A stretch of DNA of 12,572 nt from an uncultured Atopobium sp. (lineage in GTDB: Bacteria; Actinomycetota; Coriobacteriia; Coriobacteriales; Atopobiaceae): positions 1-12,572 of the forward strand of contig CALBBS010000220.1 in assembly GCA_937926845.1 (NCBI GenBank). The letters run 5' to 3'. Positions within the stretch are counted from its first letter, which is position 1. Each line of letters opens with the position of its first letter. Positions 7,282-12,572 of this stretch are shown piece by piece. A program made the position numbers and the translations under genes. Under the pieces are notes generated by a model, which saw nothing but the letters and a program-made list of their open reading frames with translations, ran no database searches and was not told the DNA's origin.

Positions 7282-7626
7282 ATGTCTGATTGCATTTTTT
7301 GTAAGCTTGCTAACAAAGAAATCCCCACAGAGTTTCTCTATGAGGATGAGAACGTTGTAGCTTTTAATGACTTAAATCCTCTAACTCCTGTCCACGTTCT
7401 TGTTGTACCTAAGAATCACTACGACAACATTATTGACGGTATTCCTGCCGCAACGCTTGAAAGTGTTACTAAAGCTATTGCTGCGGTAACAGAAAAGACG
7501 GGAATCAAAGAGACTGGATTCCGTGTTGTTACCAACACTGGAAAGCATGGCGGCCAGTCAGTCAATCACGTCCACTTCCATGTTTTGGGTGGCAGACAAC
7601 TTAATGATTCAATGGGCGAAGAATAA
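7282..7626 (+). CDS. HIT-family nucleotide hydrolase/transferase (HinT-like)
   Basis: This 114-residue protein has the complete HIT layout. CIFCKLANKEIP at the N-terminus gives the two cysteines of the common zinc site. YEDENVVAFNDLNPLTPVHVLVVPKNHY follows, with H-V-H-F-H-V in NHVHFHVLGG near residues 94-103 as the active-site histidine triad. HinT-like enzymes hydrolyse AMP-lysine and other purine nucleoside phosphoramidates through a histidine-AMP intermediate; the physiological substrate is usually unknown. It lacks the extra domains of GalT or Fhit. It closes the peptidase-xseA-xseB operon, 10 nt after xseB, and is followed by a weak A/T-rich hairpin and the ackA leader. Confidence 0.96.
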   Translation: MSDCIFCKLANKEIPTEFLYEDENVVAFNDLNPLTPVHVLVVPKNHYDNIIDGIPAATLESVTKAIAAVTEKTGIKETGFRVVTNTGKHGGQSVNHVHFHVLGGRQLNDSMGEE

Positions 7627-7643
7627 AAATATTCAAGTTTTTT
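7621..7643 (+). terminator. Weak A/T-rich terminator-like hairpin after the HIT gene
   Basis: GAATA-AAAA-TATTC forms a 5-bp stem over the HIT stop codon, with six T residues 3 nt later. The stem is too AT-rich to be efficient, so partial read-through into ackA is likely. Confidence 0.3.
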
Positions 7644-7671
7644 GTCCGTCTATTTAACTCCAGGGTATCTT
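7642..7671 (+). promoter_or_regulatory. Possible ackA promoter
   Basis: TTGTCC, an 18-nt spacer and TATCTT match the sigma-70 consensus at 4 of 6 positions in each hexamer. Transcription would begin near 7678, leaving a leader of about 80 nt. Confidence 0.35.
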
Positions 7672-7718
7672 GGGGTTTATGATGTCATGCGGTTATGTTT
7701 GTTTGAAGTAGGAGAGGA

Positions 7719-7732
7719 AGACTTAATAGTCT
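7719..7732. promoter_or_regulatory. 14-bp inverted repeat in the ackA leader
   Basis: AGACT-TAAT-AGTCT is a 5+5 bp palindrome 27 nt before the ackA ATG. It could be a protein-binding site or a small RNA hairpin close to the ribosome site. Its length and outer bases resemble the palindrome at 2584-2597. Confidence 0.3.
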
Positions 7733-7759
7733 GCACTGCTTCACGGAAAGAGGAGTCAC

Positions 7760-8929
7760 ATGAACGTACTGGTTATCAACGCAGGTAGCTCATCTCTTAA
7801 GTATCAGCTTCTTGACGTTGACACCCGCGAGGTTTACGCAAAAGGAAACTGCGAGCGTATCGGTATCGAAGGTTCTTTTGTTGGTCACGAGGAGCTTGGT
7901 GGAGAGAAGCAGAAGCTTGAGGTTGCTCTTCCTGATCACAAGACTGCTATTAAGCATGTCTTTGACATCCTTAAGACTATTGATAAGCCAATCGATGGCA
8001 TTGGTCACCGTGTTGTTCAGGGTGGTTGGTACTTCCCAGAGTCTGCTGTTGTAGACGATAAGGTCTTGGCTCAGGTTCGTGAGGTTGCTCCACTTGCTCC
8101 TCTTCATAACTATGCTGAAGCTGATGTTATTGAGATTTGCCGCGAACTCTTCCCAGAGGTCGGCAATGTAATCGTTTGCGATACTTCTTTCCACTTCAAT
8201 ATGCCAGAGAAGGCACATCGCTATGCTCTTCCTCGCGATGTCGTTGACAAGTATCACGTTCGTAAGTACGGTGCTCACGGTACTTCTCATCGCTACATTT
8301 GGCGCGCAACCAATGAGTTTACCAACGGTCAGACTCACAAGCTGGTTAGCTGCCACCTTGGTTCTGGTGCTTCTCTTTCCGCTATTGAGGATGGTCGCGA
8401 TCTTGAGACCACCATGGGTCTTACTCCACTTGATGGCCTTATCATGGGTACTCGTTGCGGCACTATTGACCCAGCTACTGTCTTCTATCTCTCTCGCGTT
8501 GGTGGTTACTCCATCGATGAGATTGACACTATGATGAACAAGCAGTCTGGTCTTCTCGCTCTGTCTGGCCATTCCGATTCTCGTGATATTGAGGATGGCG
8601 CTCACGCAGGCGATAAGGATTGCCAGCTTGCACTTGAGATGTTCTATTACCGTACTTCTCAGCTCATCATGGTGATGGCTCAGGCTATGCACGGTTTTGA
8701 TACCATGGCATTCTCCGCTGGTATTGGCGAGAACTCCGATGAGATGCGTCTTGGCGTTGTTAAAGAGCTTGAGTGGATGGGCGTCAAGATTGATGAGGAG
8801 AAGAACAAGGTTCGTTCCGGTGAAATCCGTGACATCTCTGCTCCAGATTCAAAAGTACGCGTCCTGGTTGTTCCTACCAACGAGGAGTATATGATTGCTC
8901 TTGACGTTCAGGAGCTTCTGGGTAAGTAA
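7760..8929 (+). CDS. ackA: Acetate kinase
   Basis: AckA transfers phosphate from acetyl phosphate to ADP, giving acetate and ATP, the substrate-level phosphorylation step of acetate fermentation; it also runs in reverse. The 389 residues are about the family norm. MNVLVINAGSSSLKYQLL at the start holds the phosphate-binding motif. GIGHRVVQGG carries a conserved active-site arginine, SFHFNMP and HGTSHRY follow, and GLIMGTRCGTIDPA and FSAGIGENS belong to the C-terminal ASKHA domain. AGGAG lies 4 nt before the ATG. Codon use leans strongly to GTT, GCT, CTT, CGT/CGC and AAG, as expected for an abundant enzyme. The partner gene pta is not adjacent: its end lies at the right edge, on the other strand. 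A strong terminator follows the stop. Confidence 0.99.
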   Translation: MNVLVINAGSSSLKYQLLDVDTREVYAKGNCERIGIEGSFVGHEELGGEKQKLEVALPDHKTAIKHVFDILKTIDKPIDGIGHRVVQGGWYFPESAVVDDKVLAQVREVAPLAPLHNYAEADVIEICRELFPEVGNVIVCDTSFHFNMPEKAHRYALPRDVVDKYHVRKYGAHGTSHRYIWRATNEFTNGQTHKLVSCHLGSGASLSAIEDGRDLETTMGLTPLDGLIMGTRCGTIDPATVFYLSRVGGYSIDEIDTMMNKQSGLLALSGHSDSRDIEDGAHAGDKDCQLALEMFYYRTSQLIMVMAQAMHGFDTMAFSAGIGENSDEMRLGVVKELEWMGVKIDEEKNKVRSGEIRDISAPDSKVRVLVVPTNEEYMIALDVQELLGK

Positions 8930-8957
8930 GCTTTCTTTACAATCCAAAAAAATATTA

Positions 8958-8986
8958 ACTCCCGCACTCTTTGCGGGAGTTTTTTT
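8958..8986 (+). terminator. Intrinsic terminator of ackA
   Basis: ACTCCCGCA-CTCTT-TGCGGGAGT forms a 9-bp GC-rich stem with a 5-nt loop, directly followed by TTTTTT. An A-rich run before the stem offers a partial reverse T tract as well. Confidence 0.95.
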
Positions 8987-9006
8987 ATGAAGATATAGAT
9001 AGTTCT

Positions 9007-9035
9007 TTGACATTAGTACTTTAGAACTTTATATT
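9007..9035 (+). promoter_or_regulatory. Near-consensus sigma-70 promoter of the adhesin gene
   Basis: TTGACA (perfect -35), a 17-nt spacer and TATATT (5 of 6 at -10). A start near 9042 gives a leader of about 90 nt. An AGTTCT/AGAACT inverted repeat (9001-9006 and 9023-9028) flanks the -35 and could be an operator. Confidence 0.85.
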
Positions 9036-9055
9036 TTTAAGAAAGAAGTTAGAGT

Positions 9056-9122
9056 TTCAAAGAAATCTTATTGTTTTGTACAGCTATTTGTGTGCAGATA
9101 AATAAATCTTTGAACTAGCTGT
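9056..9122 (+). other. Adhesin leader with two interleaved inverted repeats
   Basis: TTCAAAGA (9056-9063) can pair with TCTTTGAA (9107-9114), and ACAGCTA (9080-9086) with TAGCTGT (9116-9122). The second helix ends directly at the ribosome site. The two helices interlock, so they are either alternatives or a pseudoknot. TTCTTTGA also occurs at 9003-9010, within the promoter. No known riboswitch class is recognised. Confidence 0.4.
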
Positions 9123-9128
9123 GAGGAG
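9123..9128 (+). promoter_or_regulatory. Ribosome binding site of the adhesin gene
   Basis: GAGGAG lies 4 nt before ATG at 9133. It sets the start at that ATG; the GTG at 9121 overlaps the site and is not a credible start. Confidence 0.8.
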
Positions 9129-9132
9129 TATC

Positions 9133-10683
9133 ATGCAGTCTAAGGGTTTAGTTAGCAGGTCTTTGAGCTTTGCAGTTATGTTTGTGCTCTCTGTATTTGC
9201 TGCGCTCACTGTATTCAACACAGAGGCACAAGCTGTTGAGTACACACCAACTATTTCAAATGCTAGCTATACAACATTAGTTGGTAGTAACGTGCGCGTT
9301 AGTTTTGATTATGCACTTAATAATGGTGCCCCCGCACAACCAGGTGATACCTTTACTATTATGCTTCCTCCAGAGCTAGAGAATAATACTCCAGCTCCTT
9401 TTGAGGTTATGGGTGTAGATGCAAACGGAAATAGTATTTCTGTTGGTACTGCAACTCCTACCAGTAACCCTAATACCATGACTGTTACCTTCAATAACAA
9501 TATTGCGGGTCTTCTTAACGTGCATGGCCAGATGTCTTTCTCGCTCAATTGGTCAAGCGCAATTGCACGGAGAGGCAATGGTAGCACTACGCTCAATATT
9601 GGTAACACCAGCCTTAACATGACGTATGGCGGTTCTATTGCTGCAATGGATACTGCAATTACTAAGTACAACAGAACTGGCGCAACTGCAGAGACAACCT
9701 ATACACTTCCTTCTGGTGCAACTATTACAACTGGAAATGATTATTACGTTACCAGCTGGGTTGTTAACCTAACTCCATCTGATATTACTCAGGTTGGTCT
9801 GCTTAATGCCACTGTTAAGGATCAGATTGTAAATCCTTATACCGTTGATGCATCAAAGCTTACTGGTACTGGCATTAATCCTTCAGATGAGCTTGCTGGT
9901 CCATATCTTAAGCACTCTTTTGTTCTCCACCTTGTTAACGGTGCTGTTCAGACGCTTTCTGCGGATCAGATTCTTCCTGCAATTACCTTTACTCCTAATG
10001 GTTACACTCTTGATTTTGCTCGACTCAATAATCAGGTTAACTTTGCTGGTTTCCAACCACTTATCCAGGATTGCTGGCTTGAGTACAAGACCATTGTTCC
10101 AGCCAACGTTACCCAGGTAGACAATAGAGCAACTCTTGATTTTGATGGCAACACTGATAACTTCACTCGTGAAGGTTGGTGGATTAACCCTCGCGGTGCC
10201 GGTACTGCAACTGGTGATCAGCAGGTAAGTGTTTCTGTGTCTAAGGTTTGGGATGACCAGAACAACGTTGACGGTACTCGTCCTACTTCAGTTACCGTAC
10301 ACCTTTATGCAGACGGCGTAGACACTGGTAAGAGCGAGGTTCTTTCTGACGCAAATGGTTGGACTGCAACATTTAGTAACCTCGATAAGAATCAGGCTGG
10401 CACTACAACAGCTATTACGTACACCGTTGTTGAGGACGAGGTTGAGGGTTATACCACTGAGGTAACTGGTGATGTTACCAGTGGCTTTACTGTTACTAAT
10501 ACTCACGTTCCTCCAACTCCAACCACTCCACCTTCAGAGACTCCTAAGAAGCCAAAGCAGCCAAAGAAGAAGGAGTCTAAGCTTCCTTCAACTGGTGATG
10601 CTTCCTTTGCTGCAGTTTCTGTAGCAGCTGCATCTTCTGTTCTTATTGCAGCTGGTGTTCTTGGTAAGAAGCGCGTTCAGTAA
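9133..10683 (+). CDS. LPXTG-anchored surface adhesin with Cna/SdrG-like head and CnaB domain
   Basis: This 516-residue protein is built for sortase anchoring. A signal peptide spans residues 1-34 (SRSLSFAVMFVLSV core, cleavage after AQA). Residues 35 to about 360 look like two Ig-like adhesin domains of the Cna/SdrG type (GDTFTIMLPPEL in the first; VDNRATLDFDG near the end of the second). A CnaB domain covers about 365-458 (VSVSKVWDDQNNVDGTRP ... ITYTVVEDEVEGY ... FTVTNTH). K371, E434 and N456 sit where CnaB domains form an intramolecular isopeptide bond. A Pro/Lys-rich wall spacer (about 459-483), LPSTG (484-488), a hydrophobic helix and a KKR tail follow. It probably displays a binding domain outside the cell; the ligand is unknown. 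It has its own strong promoter and terminator, so it is monocistronic. No sortase gene lies in the window. Family assignment of the N-terminal head is less certain than the CnaB and anchor parts. Confidence 0.92.
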   Translation: MQSKGLVSRSLSFAVMFVLSVFAALTVFNTEAQAVEYTPTISNASYTTLVGSNVRVSFDYALNNGAPAQPGDTFTIMLPPELENNTPAPFEVMGVDANGNSISVGTATPTSNPNTMTVTFNNNIAGLLNVHGQMSFSLNWSSAIARRGNGSTTLNIGNTSLNMTYGGSIAAMDTAITKYNRTGATAETTYTLPSGATITTGNDYYVTSWVVNLTPSDITQVGLLNATVKDQIVNPYTVDASKLTGTGINPSDELAGPYLKHSFVLHLVNGAVQTLSADQILPAITFTPNGYTLDFARLNNQVNFAGFQPLIQDCWLEYKTIVPANVTQVDNRATLDFDGNTDNFTREGWWINPRGAGTATGDQQVSVSVSKVWDDQNNVDGTRPTSVTVHLYADGVDTGKSEVLSDANGWTATFSNLDKNQAGTTTAITYTVVEDEVEGYTTEVTGDVTSGFTVTNTHVPPTPTTPPSETPKKPKQPKKKESKLPSTGDASFAAVSVAAASSVLIAAGVLGKKRVQ

Positions 10684-10716
10684 CGTACGCTACAACAATG
10701 TAAGTTAAACGTAAAA

Positions 10717-10750
10717 GAGCCTGTGAGATTAATTCACAGGCTCATTTTTT
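10717..10750. terminator. Bidirectional intrinsic terminator between adhesin and GNAT genes
   Basis: GAGCCTGTGA-GATTAAT-TCACAGGCTC forms a 10-bp stem with a 7-nt loop. On the plus strand A then TTTTTT follows; on the minus strand TTTT follows. It can end both convergent transcripts. Confidence 0.92.
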
Positions 10751-10771
10751 GTTCAAAGCGTTTCTTGCTGC

Positions 10772-11269
10772 TTATTGGGCAACAAAATGAAATGCGTCAC
10801 GAGGTGTTTTATCGTGTCCAACTACCTTGCCGCAATACACAAAACCAGTATGTGTAAGTGTTGTAGTCATAGCAACATTGGCTTCATGTGTATCTAAGCG
10901 CACATTGGGATAGTTCTCACAAATCCATCTAAACATGTAGGTTGCAATTCCGCAACCTGTATATTTAACAGCTACTCGATGAATAACTACATAATCGAAG
11001 TCATTTATCCAGCTATCTTCAGCAATATTGGTGTATGCATCATCTGGTCCCGCTAAAAGCGAAAAACAGCCAATGATTTCTTCAGATGTTTCATCTTCAG
11101 TGACTACAAAAAGGCCACATCTTTCATAATCAGCAACAGCGTCTTCTAAGAGAGGATAGTTCTCATTCCATTGAAACGTGTTATTTTGCTGATACATAGT
11201 CTGACGACCTATGTCGTACAAATCTGCAACAGCGCTGAGATCTTTGGCAGTAGCTCTTCTGATAAACAT
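10772..11269 (-). CDS. GNAT-family N-acetyltransferase
   Basis: This 165-residue protein has the GNAT fold signature. MFIRRATAKDLSAVADLY opens strand 1 and helix 1. EEIIGCFSLL is the central strand pair. VIHRVAVKYTGCGIATYMFRWICE (from about residue 94) is the acetyl-CoA-binding motif A; the usual R/Q-x-x-G-x-G/A reads K-Y-T-G-C-G. LDTHEANVAMTTTLTHTGFVYCG is motif B, with the common N-x-x-M pattern. Such enzymes acetylate small amines, antibiotics or protein N-termini; substrate cannot be told. The ATG overlaps the epimerase stop as TGATG, and AAGGT lies just upstream, so it is translationally coupled to that gene. It ends at the bidirectional terminator. Family is secure, specificity unknown. 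Confidence 0.9.
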   Translation of the reverse strand: MFIRRATAKDLSAVADLYDIGRQTMYQQNNTFQWNENYPLLEDAVADYERCGLFVVTEDETSEEIIGCFSLLAGPDDAYTNIAEDSWINDFDYVVIHRVAVKYTGCGIATYMFRWICENYPNVRLDTHEANVAMTTTLTHTGFVYCGKVVGHDKTPRDAFHFVAQ

Positions 11270-12168
11270 CAGAATACCTTGATATTCAAAGTTTTAATAA
11301 TGCTCTGACCAGGCTCAAGGCTTATGATGCCTGGTTTGTGTTCAAAGATGCCGTCACAGTCAACGGTATCGGCAATGCCACACCAAGGTTCAAGTGCAAC
11401 AAATGGACAAGCAGGAGCAGCGCTCCAAATACCAAGGTAATCAAAACCCTCAAAGTCCATCTGAATACCGTGTGAATCAGACACATTTTCAGCATGAGCT
11501 GTTAGTGTAATGCGTCTATCAGGGACGTCTTCAAGTGTGATGGTCTTCTCGCGATCAATAAGCTCCCAAGACAGGTTAAGCGTATCAGAGTCCATAATAA
11601 GTTTCTGAGGAGTGGTGTAGTCACAAAGCCCATCGTCGGTAATGGAAGGACCGTAGCTGGTCCAGGAGCGCGTAAACGATAGATGATATTGGTCTAAAGA
11701 GCTTGCCTCAACGCCGGGGATCGGAATGTTGAACGCTGGGTGAGCGCCAAGGGTAAACGGCAGTACAACGTTTGCAGGATTAGTGACCTTATACGTTTGC
11801 GTCAGTGTATCATCAGCTACCGAGAAAATCAGCTTCAGTTCAAAGTCATAGGGGTAGGCCTTGCGAGTCTCTTCGGTGCTCTTTAGCTGGAGCGTTACAG
11901 AAGAGGGACTCTGCTCGACAACCTCAAACTGGTTGAGGCGAGCAAGTCCATGACGCGCAAGAGAGATGGTACCTTCTGCAGATTCTGCCTTACCGTCTTT
12001 AAGAACGCCAACAATGGGGAAGAGGATAGGGGCTCGCCTTGGCCACCAGTTGGAATCTCCCTGCCAGAGGTATTCTGACTCACCTTTGCGTAAGCTCATG
12101 AGCTGCGCGCCCATGGTGTCAATTGAAGCGGTAAGAGAGTTGCTAGAAATAGAAATAATTTCAGACAT
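11269..12168 (-). CDS. Aldose 1-epimerase (mutarotase)-family protein, LacX-like
   Basis: This 299-residue beta-rich protein resembles the LacX-like branch of the galactose mutarotase superfamily. RRAPILFPIVG (44-54) is typical of the branch. RHGLAR (72-77) corresponds to the G/N-HG-x-AR segment, with H73 as one active-site histidine. LGAHPAFN (140-147) gives the general-acid H143. FVALEPWCGIADT (256-268) gives E260, the likely catalytic base. The family interconverts alpha and beta anomers of aldoses or hexose phosphates; the sugar is not defined here and no sugar operon is adjacent. GGAGG lies 5 nt before the ATG at 12168. The pta terminator sits immediately upstream, leaving almost no room for an ordinary promoter; an extended -10 at 12216-12224 is the best candidate. 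The downstream GNAT gene overlaps its stop. Confidence 0.9.
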   Translation of the reverse strand: MSEIISISSNSLTASIDTMGAQLMSLRKGESEYLWQGDSNWWPRRAPILFPIVGVLKDGKAESAEGTISLARHGLARLNQFEVVEQSPSSVTLQLKSTEETRKAYPYDFELKLIFSVADDTLTQTYKVTNPANVVLPFTLGAHPAFNIPIPGVEASSLDQYHLSFTRSWTSYGPSITDDGLCDYTTPQKLIMDSDTLNLSWELIDREKTITLEDVPDRRITLTAHAENVSDSHGIQMDFEGFDYLGIWSAAPACPFVALEPWCGIADTVDCDGIFEHKPGIISLEPGQSIIKTLNIKVF

Positions 12169-12182
12169 AAATGCCTCCAGCT

Positions 12183-12216
12183 AAAGAATAAGCCAGCCTC
12201 TTTTGAGACTGGCTTA
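12183..12216 (-). terminator. Intrinsic terminator of pta
   Basis: On the minus strand TAAGCCAG pairs with CTGGCTTA (8 bp), then one mismatch, then CTC/GAG closing an AAAA loop (CTCAAAAGAG). A T-rich tail (TTCTTT) follows. It lies between pta and the epimerase gene. Confidence 0.75.
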
Positions 12217-12224
12217 GTATACCA
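12216..12224 (-). promoter_or_regulatory. Possible extended -10 promoter for the epimerase-GNAT pair
   Basis: TGG-TATACT on the minus strand matches the extended -10 form (TGn plus a 5-of-6 hexamer). No good -35 is seen. Transcription would start within the pta terminator stem, about 45 nt before the epimerase ATG. Confidence 0.4.
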
Positions 12225-12243
12225 AGTTAGAAGAGCAGAAAGA

Positions 12244-12572
12244 CTAGTTGTTGTCTGCCATCTGAGCCTGAACAGCAGTAATTGCAACAACACCAACAAT
12301 GTCGTCAGCGGAGCAACCGCGGGAGAGGTCGTTAACAGGACGAGCAATGCCCTGAAGGATTGGACCGTATGCCTCAGCACCACTGAAGCGCTGAACAAGC
12401 TTGTAGCCAATGTTGCCAGCCTCAAGGTTAGGGAAGACAAGAATGTTTGCGTTTCCAGCAACCTTAGAGAATGGAGCCTTGAGCTTACCAACCTCAGGAA
12501 CAAGAGCTGCGTCAAGCTGAAGATCGCCGTCGAGTGCAAGCTCAGCGTTCTTCTCGTGAGCAAGCTTTGTGG
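12244..12572 (-). CDS. pta: Phosphate acetyltransferase, C-terminal part (5' end beyond the right edge)
   Basis: The last 108 residues are visible, ending MADNN and TAG. They carry the conserved end of the Pta catalytic domain: DGDLQLDAAL, then KVAGNANILVFPNLEAGNIGYKLVQR, YGPILQGIARPVNDLSRGCS and DDIVGVVAITAVQAQ. Pta converts acetyl-CoA and phosphate to acetyl phosphate and CoA, feeding AckA. The match over this segment is unbroken, so the gene looks intact. Codon bias resembles ackA (GTT, GCT, CTT, AAG), pointing to high expression of both. The gene is convergent with ackA and about 3.3 kb away rather than in one operon with it. A terminator follows the stop. Confidence 0.97.
   Translation of the reverse strand, partial: TKLAHEKNAELALDGDLQLDAALVPEVGKLKAPFSKVAGNANILVFPNLEAGNIGYKLVQRFSGAEAYGPILQGIARPVNDLSRGCSADDIVGVVAITAVQAQMADNN

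Noticed and set aside
7790..8692. A 300-codon open frame on the minus strand, opposite ackA
   Set aside because: It lies entirely within ackA, has no recognisable domain or ribosome site, and is expected from the strong codon bias of ackA, which leaves few stops on the opposite strand.
12096..12563. A 155-codon minus-strand frame running from pta into the epimerase gene
   Set aside because: It is out of frame with Pta, whose conserved C-terminus is unbroken, and its Leu/Ser-rich translation is a frame-shifted reading of biased codons.

Overview
The window reads as a chromosomal segment of a low-to-mid GC actinobacterium of the class Coriobacteriia, most likely Atopobium/Lancefieldella or a close relative. 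This is inference from protein character: a bacterial acyl-ACP thioesterase, a CmpB-type permease, a YugP-type zinc peptidase, an LPXTG surface protein with a CnaB stalk, and acetate-forming fermentation genes, all close-packed with strong GGAGG-type ribosome sites. I see no phage, IS element, CRISPR array, tRNA or rRNA. The longest gap between genes is about 200 nt.

Left arm, minus strand (1-3622). A DagK/YegS-type lipid kinase (2693-3622) is followed after 164 nt by a tight cluster of an HD-domain protein, a CmpB-like membrane protein with an unusual 11-residue-repeat tail, an acyl-ACP thioesterase and a NUDIX hydrolase that runs off the left edge. Two junctions overlap or nearly touch. Lipid kinase and thioesterase suggest a lipid/envelope theme, but no common pathway is proven.

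Middle, plus strand (3712-8929). Ribonuclease D diverges from the lipid kinase. It is followed by a probable operon: membrane zinc peptidase, xseA, xseB and a HIT-family hydrolase, with gaps of 2, 14 and 10 nt. Acetate kinase (ackA) comes next behind a 133-nt leader and ends in a textbook intrinsic terminator.

Right arm (8930-12572). A near-consensus sigma-70 promoter and a structured leader precede a sortase-anchored adhesin (signal peptide, Cna/SdrG-like head, CnaB domain with the isopeptide triad, Pro/Lys-rich spacer, LPSTG). A hairpin flanked by T tracts on both strands separates it from a convergent minus-strand set: the 3' end of phosphate acetyltransferase (pta), a terminator, then an aldose-1-epimerase homologue translationally coupled to a GNAT acetyltransferase. 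Pta and AckA catalyse consecutive steps from acetyl-CoA to acetate plus ATP, yet here they lie on opposite strands with the adhesin and two other genes between them.

The observations most worth a second look are the adhesin with its leader, the LEA-like repeat tail on the CmpB-type protein, and the promoter abutting the pta terminator. I found no evidence for a wholly new multi-gene system.
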